DNA of 64,000 nt from Streptomyces sulfonofaciens (GTDB lineage Bacteria > Actinomycetota > Actinomycetes > Streptomycetales > Streptomycetaceae): positions 227,346 through 291,345 of the forward strand of contig NZ_BNCD01000012.1 of the NCBI RefSeq assembly GCF_014656295.1. Direction: 5' to 3'. A program made the position numbers and the translations under genes. Below, piece after piece: positions 1 through 9,238 of this stretch (positions within the stretch are counted from its first letter, which is position 1; each line of letters begins with the position of its first letter). The notes beneath the pieces were generated by a model. The model saw only the letters and a program-made list of their open reading frames with translations. It searched no databases and was not told where the DNA came from.

Positions 1-1
1 G

Positions 2-2417
2 CGCCAGTTGCTCGCGCCCGCGCTGGTGGGACTCGGGCCGGCCGAGGCGCGGGAGTGCTTCGGGGACCGGCTGGAGACGGTGGGGGCCCGCGCTCGGCAT
101 CACCGAGCCGGGCGGCCGGCAGGCCGACCCCCAGGGCGTGTGCGAGGGCCTGGTCGTCGCGGTCCGCCGGCTCGCCCGGCTCAACTGGCCGCTGGTGCTG
201 CTCGTCGACGACGCCCAGTGGGCCGACCTGGAGACCCTCCAGTGGCTCGCCGCGTTCACGCAACGCCTCGACGACCTGCCCGTCGTCGCCGTCGTCGCGC
301 ACCGCCCCGGCGAGGCCACCGATCCCGGCACCGACCTGCTGGAGCGGGTGGGTGCGGCCGCCCGCCCCAGCACCACCCTGCGCCCCCTCACCCCGGATGC
401 CACGGCCGGCCTCACCCGCGCCTCCCTCGGCGCACACGCCGACGCCCCGTTCTGCCGCGAGGTGTGGGCGGTGACCGGCGGCAACCCGTACGAGACCGTG
501 GAACTCCTCGCCAAGGTGCAGGACAGCGGGCTGTCGCCCATCGAGCCGGCGGCGCAGGAGCTGCGCGCGCTGAACAACTCGGCCCGCGGCCACGGCCTCG
601 TCACCCGCCTGGAAGCGCTGGGCACCGACGCCACCCGGTTCGCCTGGGCCGCTGCCGTGCTCGGCGCCGGGATCTCGCTGGACCTCGCCGCCACGCTGGC
701 CGGCATGGGACCCGAGGAGGCCCGGCGCTGCGCCGACCGGCTCCAGGCCGCCCGCATCCTGCGCCCCGCGGCCGGCGGCCCCGGCGGCGCCGACGAGCTG
801 GAGTTCGTCCACTCCCTGATCGCCAGCGCGGTCTACCGCTCGATCCCGGTCGCCACGCGGACCGCGATGCACGGGCAGGCGGCCTGGGCCGTCACCCAGT
901 CGGGCCTGGGAGCCGCGGCAGCCGCCCGCCACCTCCTGGAGGTCCACCCGGACGACGACCCGGACCTGGTCGAGCAGATGCGCCAGGCGGCCCGTGAGCA
1001 CCTGGCCGTCGGCGCGCCCGACGCGGCACGCCGCTGTCTGGAACGCGCGCTGCGGGAGCCGCCGCTGCCCGAGGTGCACGCGCGGGTCCTCTACGAGCTG
1101 GGCTGCGCCACCCTGCTCACCTCGCCCGCCACCACCATCGGCCATCTGCGCAACGCCCTCGGCATACCCGGCCTCGAGGACGACGTGCGGGTGGACGCGG
1201 TCTGCCGCCTCTCGCAGGCACTGGTCCACAACGGCCAGTTGGAGGAGGCGGTGGCCGCCGTGGACGCCGAGGCCGACCGCCTCGAACCCGGCCCCGCCCG
1301 GCTGCGGCTGCAGGCCGTGCACTACATGTGGGAGGGCATCCACGCCGCCGAGGAGGACTCCCCGGGCCGCTCCCGCAGCCTGGCCGCGCTCGCCGGACCG
1401 CTCACCGGGCGCGACAACTCCGAGCGTGCGCTGCTGATCCTGCGCGCCTTCGACGCGATGACCCGCGGGGAGAACGCCGAGGAGGTCGTCGAACTGTGCG
1501 ACCGAGTCCTCGTCAACGGCCGCCTGGCGCCGGGGCTCGGCTGGACCGACACCGAGTGGGGCTTCGAACTCCTCGTGATGCTGGGCAGCTCCTACACCTT
1601 CACCGACCGGCTCGACCGTGCGGAGACGCTGTTCAACGAGGCGTTGCTCGCCTACGAGAGCGCGGGCTGGAACGGCGCCCACCTGGCCCTGGCCCATGCG
1701 TTCGTGGGCTATGTGCACCGCAGACGCGGGCGGCTCGCCGACGCCGAGGCGTACCTGCGCGAGGGACTGCGCCTGGCCGACGGGGTCGGCAGCGGTCTGC
1801 CCATGCACTGGGACGCCGCCTGCATGCTGATGGACACCCTGCTCGCACGCGGCCGCCCGGAGGCCGCACAGGAGATCGCGGAGCGCTACGACTTCGCACC
1901 GCCCTACCCGGCCACCATCGTGCTGCCCGACGCGCACTCCGTACGGGGCCGCCTGCTGCTGGCGACCGGTCGCGCCACGGAGGGGCTGGGCGAGCTGGAG
2001 GCGGCCCAGAAGGCGGCCGCGGCGCGCGGCCGGCACAACACCGTCATGGCGCCCTGGGCCGGTGACCTCGCCCGCGCGCTGGCCGGGCACGACCCCGCAC
2101 GCGCCGCGGCCCTGGCCGCCGACGCCCGCGCGCAGGCCGAGCGGTTCGGCACCGACACCGCCGTGGGGGAGGCCCTGCGCTGCACCGCCGCCCTGGCCCA
2201 CGGCCAGCGCCGCACCACCCTGTACGCACGCGCCGCGGCCTACCTGGAGGCGTCCCCGTGCGCCTACGAGCACGCCCTCGCGCGCGTCGAGTACGGCATC
2301 GCGGCCCGCTCCGCCGCCGAGCTCTGCCGCGGTCTCGCCCTGGCCCGTGCGTGCGGGGCGGACGGCCTGGTGGCCCGCGCGGAGGAGGTCCTGGGCAACG
2401 GACGGGGGCTGCGCTGA
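2..2417 (+). pseudogene. LAL/LuxR-family-type AAA ATPase regulator, partial and frameshifted
   Basis: Large ATPase of the LAL type (signal-transduction ATPase of transcription regulators), cut by the left window edge. The intact frame from GTG 138 gives 759 residues, with a Walker-B-like stretch LLVDDAQWAD near its start followed by a long helical, TPR-like region. Upstream, the family-like sequence (QLLAPALVGLGP) lies in another frame; removing one G from the G5 run at 82-86 joins the two frames into a continuous LAL-like protein, so there is a one-base insertion or a sequencing error. The protein ends at GNGRGLR, where relatives continue into a C-terminal LuxR helix-turn-helix, so the DNA-binding domain is missing. 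The Walker A part would lie left of the window. Probably a decayed regulator; a HTH-less ATPase is the alternative. Confidence 0.6.
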
Positions 2418-2445
2418 CGAGCGCGGCCGCCCGGGCCAGCGCCGG

Positions 2446-3249
2446 TCAGGACGTGAGCATCCGGTCCGTGGCCGACAACAGACGGCGGCGGACGCCGGGA
2501 TCGTAGGCCTCGGGGTGGGCGCGGGAGGGGGCGGTGCCGTCGAAGTAGGTGCCGTTGTGGTGCAGACCGGTGTCGGTGGCGGCCAGGGCCAGCACGGCGG
2601 CGGTGCCCTCCTCGACCGTCGAGAGGGGACTGACGCCGGCGTCCCGCACCAGGGAGGTGTCCATGTAGGTCGCCGGGTGCACCACGTTCACCGACACACC
2701 GCTGCCGGCCAGCTCGTCGGCCAGGGCGAAGGTGTGCACGGCGAGGGCGAACTTGCTCCTGCGGTACGCCTCGACGCCCACGTAGCCGGAGGTGAACTCG
2801 ATGTCGTCGAGGTCCACCGGCACCTGGCCCGTCGAGCCGACGTTGACGATCCGCGCGGGCGCGTTCTTGCGCAGCACGGGAAGCAGCGCGCGGGTCAGGG
2901 CGACGGGCGCGAGGTAGTTCACGGCCATCCTCAGCTCGTGCCCGTCCGCACTCTCCTCGCGCCCGGCACCCGGGGCGCCGAAGCCGACGCCGGCGTTGTT
3001 GACCAGGACGTCAAGGTCCGGGTGCGCGGCCGCCACCCGCACGCCCAGGGCGCGCACCTCGGCGAGCGAGGAGAGGTCCGCGACGACGGCGTCCGCCTCG
3101 CCGCCCGCGTCGTCGATCTCGGCGGCCAGCCGCGCCGTCCGGTGCCCGTCGCGGCCGTGGACCACGACGACATGGCCGGCGCGGGCCAGCTCGAAGGCGA
3201 GACGGCGCCCCAGGCCCGAGGTCGAGCCGGTGAGCAGAACGGTGGACAT
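2446..3249 (-). CDS. SDR family NAD(P)-dependent oxidoreductase
   Basis: Classical short-chain dehydrogenase of 267 residues. The N-terminal Rossmann motif is TGSTSGLG, the structural NNAG motif is present (LVNNAGVG), and the catalytic Ser and Tyr-x3-Lys are seen as VGSTGQ and YRRSK. ATG 3249 was chosen because a purine-rich AAGGGA box lies just upstream; longer in-frame starts add an Arg-rich, non-family extension. Close relatives are annotated as retinol-dehydrogenase-like or WW-domain-oxidoreductase-like SDRs, but the substrate cannot be read from sequence. It converges on the regulator fragment to its left and lies 149 bp downstream of the pca operon on the same strand, so it may or may not be co-transcribed with it. 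Confidence 0.88.
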   Translation of the reverse strand: MSTVLLTGSTSGLGRRLAFELARAGHVVVVHGRDGHRTARLAAEIDDAGGEADAVVADLSSLAEVRALGVRVAAAHPDLDVLVNNAGVGFGAPGAGREESADGHELRMAVNYLAPVALTRALLPVLRKNAPARIVNVGSTGQVPVDLDDIEFTSGYVGVEAYRRSKFALAVHTFALADELAGSGVSVNVVHPATYMDTSLVRDAGVSPLSTVEEGTAAVLALAATDTGLHHNGTYFDGTAPSRAHPEAYDPGVRRRLLSATDRMLTS

Positions 3250-3398
3250 CTCGGTTCCCTTCCCGTGTCCCGTGCGGAACACGATCCTCACCCTGGGTCG
3301 TGACCGGCGCACGGCACGGCACACCTAACGTCGCCGTCCGTACCGCGCATGCGCCCAGCAGGAGTACCCAGGGCGCCCGGAGGGAACCGGTGCGCCCG

Positions 3399-4535
3399 TC
3401 AGGAATCCGCGCCGCCAGGACCGTCCTCCTCGGCCAGCACCCGCTGGGCGACGGCGAAGGCGCTGTTGGCCGCCGGGACCCCGCAGTAGACCGCGCTCTG
3501 CAGCAGCACCGCGCCGATCTCCTCGGGCGCCAGGCCGTTGCGGCGGGCGGCGCGTACGTGCATCGCCAGCTCGTCGAGGTGGCCGTGCGCCACCAGCGCC
3601 GTCAGAGTGATCATGCTTCGCTCGCGCCGGGACAGCGTGGTGTCCGTCCAGACCTCGCCCCACGCATAGCGGGAGATGAAGTCCTGGAACCGTGCGGTGA
3701 AGCCGGTGGTGCGGGACTGGGCGCGGTCCACGTGGGCGTCGCCGAGAACGGCGCGGCGCACCGCCATGCCGCTCGCCGGGTCACCGGTGAGATGGCCGCG
3801 CAGCGCCGCGCGCACGGCCGCGGGCCGCTCGGCTGGCGCCAGGTGGGAGGCGCCGGGCAGCTCGGTGAGCTGCGCGCCGGGCACGGCGTCGGCTATCTCG
3901 CGCAGGTGCTCGGGCGGTGTGGCCGGGTCCTCGCGCCCGGCGATGAGCAGGGTGGGCACGGCGACCTCGGGGAGCCTGTCCCGGATGTCGAAGGCGGCCA
4001 GTGCGTCACAGCAGGCCGCGTACGCGCCGGGGTCGGCCGTGCGGTGGTCCTCCAGGAGCGCGGGCACGCTGAACCCGGGCGTGAACCAGCGCGAGTCCGC
4101 CGTCTCCACCAGGGGTGCCAGGCCCTCGCCGCGGACCGAGGCGGCACGCTCGCGCCACCGGGCCCCGTCGCCGAAGTGCGCGGAGGAGCAGATCACGGCG
4201 AGACTGGTGAGCCGCTCGGGATGGTGGACGGCCAGGTGGAGCCCGACGGCGCCGCCGATCGACACCCCGGCGTACGCGAAGCGCTCGATGCCCAGCGCGT
4301 CGGCGAGTGCCAGCACCAGCCGGGCCAGGTCGTCCACGGTGGCGCCGGGCCCGATCAGCCCGGGGCTGGAGCCGCCGTGGCCCGGCAGGTCCCAGCGGAT
4401 CACCCGGTGGCTGGTGGCCAGCTCGGGCGCCACCCCGTCCCACAGTGCGGTGGAGGTGCCGAGCGAGGGCCCGAGCAGCAGCGGGGGAGCGGTGGGCGCG
4501 CCCTCGTCCAGGTGGTGCAGCAGGGTGTCGGTCAT
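3399..4535 (-). CDS. pcaL: 3-oxoadipate enol-lactonase / 4-carboxymuconolactone decarboxylase fusion
   Basis: Bifunctional enzyme of the protocatechuate branch of the beta-ketoadipate pathway, 378 residues. Residues about 1-250 form an alpha/beta hydrolase (nucleophile elbow GVSIGG around Ser92; late His in GASHLAP) for the enol-lactonase (PcaD) step. Residues about 255-370 form a carboxymuconolactone decarboxylase domain (PcaC) with the HLDELAMHV and AVYCGVPAAN segments. The PcaD-PcaC fusion, called PcaL, is the usual arrangement in Streptomyces and Rhodococcus. Its ATG overlaps the pcaB stop in an ATGA, so translation is probably coupled. It is the last gene of the operon; the product 3-oxoadipate goes to PcaIJ. 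Confidence 0.95.
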   Translation of the reverse strand: MTDTLLHHLDEGAPTAPPLLLGPSLGTSTALWDGVAPELATSHRVIRWDLPGHGGSSPGLIGPGATVDDLARLVLALADALGIERFAYAGVSIGGAVGLHLAVHHPERLTSLAVICSSAHFGDGARWRERAASVRGEGLAPLVETADSRWFTPGFSVPALLEDHRTADPGAYAACCDALAAFDIRDRLPEVAVPTLLIAGREDPATPPEHLREIADAVPGAQLTELPGASHLAPAERPAAVRAALRGHLTGDPASGMAVRRAVLGDAHVDRAQSRTTGFTARFQDFISRYAWGEVWTDTTLSRRERSMITLTALVAHGHLDELAMHVRAARRNGLAPEEIGAVLLQSAVYCGVPAANSAFAVAQRVLAEEDGPGGADS

Positions 4536-5935
4536 GAACGCTCCAACGCGCGGTCGGTGAGGTGGGCGGCGTGCCCGGTGTACCGGGCGGGGTCGGTGAG
4601 CTCGACCAGGTCCAGGCCCAGTGCGGTGATCTCCCTCAGCTCGGCGAGGACGTCCACGAGCATGCGGCCCCTCTCCTCGGCGCGCCGGGCGGCCTCGGTC
4701 AGCAACTGCTTGGCGCGGGCCCGGCCGAGCAGCGGGGCGAGCTCGGCGGACAGCCGCTCGGACACGATCAGGCCATGGGTGAGGTCCAGGTGCGCCCGCA
4801 TCCGGTCCGGGTGCACCCGCAGGCCCTCGGTGAGTTCCACCGCGTCACGGGCCGCGCCGCCGGTCAGCCGCAGCAACTCCCGCAGCGGCTCCCACTCGGC
4901 GTGCCACGTCCCTGCCGGGCGCTCGTCCGGGGCGGCGAGCGCGGCGCAGAGCGTGGCGGCGAGCGCAGGGGCGCGGTGGGCCGCGGCGGCCAGGAGGGTG
5001 GCGCGGACCGGGTTGGCCTTGTGCGGCATGGCGGAGGAGCCGCCCCGGACGCCCTCGGCCAGCTCCCCGATCTCGGTGCGGGAGAGGGTGGCCACGTCGG
5101 CGGCGGGTTTGCCGAGCGCGGTGGCCGTGAAGGCCAGCGCCGAGGCCAGGTCGGCCACCGGGGTGCGCAGGGTGTGCCAGGGCAGCACGGGCCGTGCCAG
5201 GCCGAGCTGGTGTGCGTAGGCGTCGAGCAGCGCGTCGACGTGCGCCGGGCCCGCCGGCTCCCGTCCGCGGACCGCGCCCCCGTGCGGGGTCACCGTGCCC
5301 CCGGGCGCGGGGAAGGCCGTGAACGCGGCCAGCGTGCCGGCCGCACCGCCCAGTTGGCAGGGCAGTGCGGCGCGTACCGTCCTCAGGCGGTCCCGGGCGT
5401 CCAGGACCAGTGACCGCCAGCCCGCCGCCTTGAGGCCGAAGGTGGTCGGTACGGCGTGCTGGGTGAGGGTGCGGGCCGGCATGGCGGTGGTGCGGTGCGC
5501 GGCGGCGAGCCGGGCCAGCGCCCCGGCCGCACGGTCGAGGTCCCCGAGGATCAGGTCCAGGGTCCGTGCGGCCATCAGCATCATCGCCGTGTCCATGATG
5601 TCCTGGCTGGTCGCGCCGCGGTGGACGTACTCCCGGTGTGGTTCGGGCACCAGCGCGGTCAGGTCCGCCACCAGCGGGATCACCGGGTTGCCGCCCGTGC
5701 GGGCCCGCAGTGCGAGGTCGCGGGCGTCGAACCGGGAGGCGTCGGCGGCGGCCGCCACCGCCTCGGCCGCCTCGGCCGGCGCGAGCCCGGCCGCCGCCTG
5801 GGCCCGGGGCAGCGCGGCCTCCGCGTCCAGGAGCGCCTGGAGGAACGCGGTGTCGCCGGTCGCGGCCTCGGCGGCGGATCCGGCCCGCCCCGGTGCCAGC
5901 AGGCCGGTGTCGGAGTCGGCGCGTGTCACGAACAT
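4532..5935 (-). CDS. pcaB: 3-carboxy-cis,cis-muconate cycloisomerase
   Basis: Fumarase/aspartase superfamily enzyme of 467 residues that lactonises 3-carboxy-cis,cis-muconate, the PcaHG product. The superfamily signature is GSSAMPHKANP, and the upstream conserved segment HRGATSQDIMDTA is present. The first ATG (5935) gives the expected family length. It lies 32 bp after pcaG and overlaps pcaL by 4 bp. Adenylosuccinate lyase is excluded by context and by the absence of purB neighbours. Confidence 0.95.
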   Translation of the reverse strand: MFVTRADSDTGLLAPGRAGSAAEAATGDTAFLQALLDAEAALPRAQAAAGLAPAEAAEAVAAAADASRFDARDLALRARTGGNPVIPLVADLTALVPEPHREYVHRGATSQDIMDTAMMLMAARTLDLILGDLDRAAGALARLAAAHRTTAMPARTLTQHAVPTTFGLKAAGWRSLVLDARDRLRTVRAALPCQLGGAAGTLAAFTAFPAPGGTVTPHGGAVRGREPAGPAHVDALLDAYAHQLGLARPVLPWHTLRTPVADLASALAFTATALGKPAADVATLSRTEIGELAEGVRGGSSAMPHKANPVRATLLAAAAHRAPALAATLCAALAAPDERPAGTWHAEWEPLRELLRLTGGAARDAVELTEGLRVHPDRMRAHLDLTHGLIVSERLSAELAPLLGRARAKQLLTEAARRAEERGRMLVDVLAELREITALGLDLVELTDPARYTGHAAHLTDRALERS

Positions 5936-5967
5936 CCCCTCACTGCGCGCGTTGCGTCCGCGCGCCC

Positions 5968-6600
5968 TCAGCCGAACTGCAGGAAGACCGTCTCCGCCTC
6001 GCCCTGCAGACGGATGTCGAAACGGTACGTCCGGTGCGGCTCCGGCCGGGCGACCAGCGTGGCGCGCCGCTGCTCGGGCAGCGAGGCGAGCAGGGCGTCA
6101 CCCGCCGGCACCGGCCCGCCGGCCGTGCTGCCTCCGGCGTCGGGGGCGGCGTCGGCCAGGTAGGCACGGGTGAACAGGTGGTGCAGCAGGCCGCGCGCGA
6201 AGACGCACACGCTGATGTACGGCACGCCCGGGTTGCCGGGCGGCAGCGTGCGCAGGGCGTAGTGGCCGTCGGCGTCGGTGCCGACGCGGCCGAAGCCGGT
6301 GAAGTCGGTGCCGTTGCGGCCCAGGTGGCCGCCGCCCACGGTGTCGCGGCGCATCGAGCCCGGCCTGCCCTTCAGGGAGCCGTCCGGGCCGCTCTGCCAG
6401 AACTCCAGCAGGGCGTCCGGCACCGGGTCGCCGGCGCCGTCCAGCACGTACCCGTGCAGGGTGATGGTGTCGGGATGGCCCTCGGGCGCCACCCGGCCCC
6501 CGTCGGGGAAGGGCAGCGCGTAGCCGTAGAACGGGCCGACGGTGTGTGAGGGCGTGGGCGGGAGGGGCGGGGTGGCTTTGGGCGGTGTCGTCGCGGTCAT
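5968..6600 (-). CDS. pcaG: protocatechuate 3,4-dioxygenase, alpha subunit
   Basis: Non-catalytic alpha subunit (210 residues) of the intradiol ring-cleavage dioxygenase. It shows the intradiol core: HTVGPFYGYALP near the N-terminus, the HGYVLDGAGDPVPDALLEFWQ beta-sandwich segment (about residues 50-70), and a C-terminal EPHRTYRFDIRLQG. The start ATG 6600 overlaps the pcaH stop in an ATGA. It forms the iron-containing heteromultimer with PcaH; the alpha chain lacks the iron-ligand set. Confidence 0.94.
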   Translation of the reverse strand: MTATTPPKATPPLPPTPSHTVGPFYGYALPFPDGGRVAPEGHPDTITLHGYVLDGAGDPVPDALLEFWQSGPDGSLKGRPGSMRRDTVGGGHLGRNGTDFTGFGRVGTDADGHYALRTLPPGNPGVPYISVCVFARGLLHHLFTRAYLADAAPDAGGSTAGGPVPAGDALLASLPEQRRATLVARPEPHRTYRFDIRLQGEAETVFLQFG

Positions 6601-7370
6601 CAGCGGCCTTCCTCGATCCAGGTGGCGGACGGCCCGTCCAGCACGATGTCCCACTCGTAGCCGAGCGAGAACTCGGGCCGGGACAGCTCGTGCCGGTAGG
6701 AGGCGACCAGGCGGGCGCGGGCGGATTCGTCGGTCACCGACCGCAGGATCGGGTCGTACCGGAACAGCGGGTCGCCCGGGAAGTACATCTGCGTCACCAG
6801 GCGCTGGGTGAACGCGGTGCCGAAGAGGGAGAAGTGGATGTGGGCGGGGCGCCAGGCGTTGGCGTGGTTGCGCCAGGGGTAGGCACCGGGCTTGACGGTG
6901 GTGAAGGAGTAGCGGCCCTCGTCGTCCGTCAGTGTCCTGCCGACGCCGGTGAAGTTGGGGTCGAGCGGCGCCGGGTGCTGGTCGCGCAGGTGCGCGTACC
7001 GGCCGGAGGCGTTGGCCTGCCAGATCTCCACGAGCTGGCCGCGCACCGGGTGGCCCTTGCTGTCCAGCAGCCGCCCGGACACGGTGATCCGCTCGCCCAG
7101 CGGCTCGCCCTGGTGCTGGACGGTGAGGTCGCTGTCGGTGTCGGTGATGTCGGTCGCACCGAAGACGGGGCCGTGCAGCTCCACGGTCTCCGGATCGCCG
7201 CCGTCCACCGCGACCAGCGGCTGCTGCGGGTGGCGCAGCACCGAGCTGCGGTACGGGCGGTAGTCGCGCGGCGGGTGGTGCTGCGCGGGGGCGCCGGCGG
7301 CCCGCGCCTTGTCATAGGCGTTCTGGAGGTCGCCGACCTCGGTGTCGATGTCCGACTGGGTAAGAGCCAT
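6600..7370 (-). CDS. pcaH: protocatechuate 3,4-dioxygenase, beta subunit
   Basis: Catalytic iron(III) subunit (256 residues) that opens the aromatic ring of protocatechuate. The intradiol signature region runs through GQLVEIWQANASGRY, and the iron ligands are visible as Tyr in GRYAH and as Tyr and His-x-His in YPWRNH and PAHIHF. ATG 7370 is preceded by a GGAG box about 8 nt upstream; upstream in-frame extensions run antisense through pcaJ and are artefacts. Its stop overlaps pcaG. The 77-bp gap to pcaJ is where pcaF sits in S. coelicolor as I recall it. Confidence 0.95.
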   Translation of the reverse strand: MALTQSDIDTEVGDLQNAYDKARAAGAPAQHHPPRDYRPYRSSVLRHPQQPLVAVDGGDPETVELHGPVFGATDITDTDSDLTVQHQGEPLGERITVSGRLLDSKGHPVRGQLVEIWQANASGRYAHLRDQHPAPLDPNFTGVGRTLTDDEGRYSFTTVKPGAYPWRNHANAWRPAHIHFSLFGTAFTQRLVTQMYFPGDPLFRYDPILRSVTDESARARLVASYRHELSRPEFSLGYEWDIVLDGPSATWIEEGR

Positions 7371-7447
7371 GGTGACTCCAGGGTTGAGTGCCGATGTTCC
7401 CTGCCGCGGTCCTGCGCCGGGGTGTGCGGCGCCGGCGCGTGCGGCGT

Positions 7448-8140
7448 TCAGCGTCCGGTGGTGCTGTCCTCGCGGGGTGCGCCGGTCGAGGACCCGGCCG
7501 CGGCGCCGTCCGCGGGGTGCACCGCGGCGGCCGTCTTCTCGCGCACCTCGTCCTCGGTGACGCCCGGTGCGCACTCCACGAGGCGCAGGCCGCCGTCGGT
7601 GACGTCGAGCACGGCCAGGTCGGTGATGATGCGGTCCACACAGGACCTGCCGGTGAGCGGCAGCACGCACTCCTCGACGATCTTGGGAGCGCCGTCCTTG
7701 GCGGTGTGGGTCATGACCGCGATCACCCGGCGGGCGCCGTGCACCAGGTCCATGGCGCCGCCGATACCGGTGATCATCTTCCCGGGGACGGCCCAGTTCG
7801 CCAGGTCGCCGCGCTCGGACACCTGCATGGCACCGAGCACCGCCACGTCGATGTGGCCGCCGCGGATCATGCCGAAGGAGAGCGCCGAGTCGAAGAACGA
7901 GGCGCCGGGCAGGACGGTGACGGTCTCCTTGCCCGCGTTGATGAGGTCGGGATCGACCTCGTCCTCCGCCGGGTAGGGGCCGACGCCGAGGATGCCGTTC
8001 TCCGACTCCAGGACCACCTGCACGCCTTCGGGGAGGTGGTTGGGTATCAGTGTCGGCAGCCCGATGCCCAGGTTGACGTACTGCCCGTCCTCCAGCTCCC
8101 GCGCCGCCCTGGCCGCCATCTGCTCGCGTGTCCATGCCAT
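7448..8140 (-). CDS. pcaJ: 3-oxoadipate CoA-transferase, beta subunit
   Basis: Family I CoA-transferase subunit B, 230 residues, which with PcaI moves CoA from succinyl-CoA to 3-oxoadipate. The conserved SENGILGVGPYP stretch carries the catalytic glutamate, and the early VNLGIGLPTLIPN motif is typical. Its ATG overlaps the pcaI TGA (ATGA). SCOT subunits of ketone-body metabolism are similar, but the pca neighbours decide the assignment. Confidence 0.94.
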   Translation of the reverse strand: MAWTREQMAARAARELEDGQYVNLGIGLPTLIPNHLPEGVQVVLESENGILGVGPYPAEDEVDPDLINAGKETVTVLPGASFFDSALSFGMIRGGHIDVAVLGAMQVSERGDLANWAVPGKMITGIGGAMDLVHGARRVIAVMTHTAKDGAPKIVEECVLPLTGRSCVDRIITDLAVLDVTDGGLRLVECAPGVTEDEVREKTAAAVHPADGAAAGSSTGAPREDSTTGR

Positions 8141-8895
8141 CAGCCGCGCACCGTCCTCTTCTCGATCGCCTTGTCCGCGGCCTGCTCGGGGCTCAGGGCC
8201 ACCACGCGCTGGACGAAGATCCCGGGCAGGTGCACCGCGTCCGGGTCGATGGCGCCCGGCTCGACGAGCTCCTCCACCTCGGCGACGGTGATCCGCCCGG
8301 CCATCGCCGCCAGCGGGTTGAAGTTCCGGCTGGACCTGGCGAAGACCAGGTTCCCGTGCCGGTCGCCCCGCGCGGCCCGCACCAGCGCGAAGTCGGTGCG
8401 GATGGCGTGCTCCAGGACGTAGGGGGTGCCGTCGAACTCCCTGACCTCCTTGGGCGGCGAGGTCACGGCGACACCTCCCTCGCCGTCGTACCGCCAGGGC
8501 AGTCCGCCGTCGGCGACCTGGGTGCCGACGCCCGCCGGGGTGTAGAACCCGGGGATGCCCGCGCCGCCGGCCCGCAGGCGCTCGGCCAGCGTGCCCTGCG
8601 GGATCAGCTCGACCTCCAGCTCACCGCCCAGGTACTGGCGCGCGAACTCCTTGTTCGCGCCGATGTAGGAGCCGGTGACCCGGGAGATGCGGCCCGCGGA
8701 GAGCAGCACCGCGAGCCCGGAGTCCATCGCCCCGCAGTTGTTGGAGACCACCCGCAGGTCCGTCACACCGCGCTCGTACAGCGCCTCGATCAGGGCGTTC
8801 GGCACACCGCTCAGGCCGAAGCCGCCCACGGCGAGCGACGCTCCGTCGGGGACGTCCGCCATCGCCTGCGCGGCGGAGGCGACCACCTTGTCCAT
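8140..8895 (-). CDS. pcaI: 3-oxoadipate CoA-transferase, alpha subunit
   Basis: Subunit A of the 3-oxoadipate:succinyl-CoA transferase, 251 residues, first gene of the pca operon. It carries the glycine-rich VGGFGLSGVPNALIEAL motif near residue 25 and GSYIGANKEF further on, both usual for subunit A. ATG 8895 (MDKVVAS) was chosen; a longer start adds an Ala/Arg-rich non-homologous tail. The promoter and a candidate repressor site lie about 115 bp upstream, facing the divergent MarR gene. Confidence 0.93.
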   Translation of the reverse strand: MDKVVASAAQAMADVPDGASLAVGGFGLSGVPNALIEALYERGVTDLRVVSNNCGAMDSGLAVLLSAGRISRVTGSYIGANKEFARQYLGGELEVELIPQGTLAERLRAGGAGIPGFYTPAGVGTQVADGGLPWRYDGEGGVAVTSPPKEVREFDGTPYVLEHAIRTDFALVRAARGDRHGNLVFARSSRNFNPLAAMAGRITVAEVEELVEPGAIDPDAVHLPGIFVQRVVALSPEQAADKAIEKRTVRG

Positions 8896-9008
8896 CCGTG
8901 CAGCCCCACCTCTCCAGGGCGCCGGTACCCGCGCCGCCCGTGCCGCCATCGAACCGCGGGCAACGGGCGCCGTCCGGCCGGCACCTCCCGGTAAGAACGG
9001 TAAGAATT

Positions 9009-9024
9009 AATCAGCGCACTGACT
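9009..9024. promoter_or_regulatory. operator-like inverted repeat upstream of pcaI
   Basis: TCAGCGCACTGA (9011-9022) is an inverted repeat with TCAG/CTGA arms and a 4-nt spacer, inside an unusually AT-rich patch of the pcaI-MarR intergenic region. MarR dimers bind palindromes of this size, and the PcaV regulator of S. coelicolor represses pca genes from this position. A related copy lies at 9154-9169. Binding is inferred. Confidence 0.55.
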
Positions 9025-9153
9025 ATTTCAGCGAGCCGACCCACACGCTGCCACTGCTCACGTCGGCCGTCAATACCCCCTGGACCTCGCAGTACGCTGG
9101 AGTGGCCCGGGCGGCCGGTATGGTCGACAAGGCCCCGTCCAGGGCGAGAGTAT

Positions 9154-9169
9154 GGTCAGTGCACAGACG
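9154..9169. promoter_or_regulatory. second operator-like repeat near the MarR gene start
   Basis: TCAGTGCACAGA (9156-9167) matches 10 of 12 positions of the reverse complement of the pcaI-proximal site (TCAGTGCGCTGA). It lies about 70 nt before the MarR start codon, a good place for autoregulation. The assignment rests only on similarity between the two sites. Confidence 0.45.
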
Positions 9170-9238
9170 AAACCCCGGAGACCCCGGAGCAGGCCCCACC
9201 CCGCCGACCGGGCGCCGGCAACCGAGCGGAGGACTCGC

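Noticed and set aside
2418..5219. Long plus-strand open frames across the SDR and pca genes
   Set aside because: They are GC-skew shadows antisense to clear enzymes and have no family resemblance.
7371..8135. A 250-codon N-terminal extension of pcaH
   Set aside because: It is an overlap with pcaJ in another frame on the same strand, rich in Arg/Pro; the PcaH fold starts at ATG 7370 with its own ribosome site.
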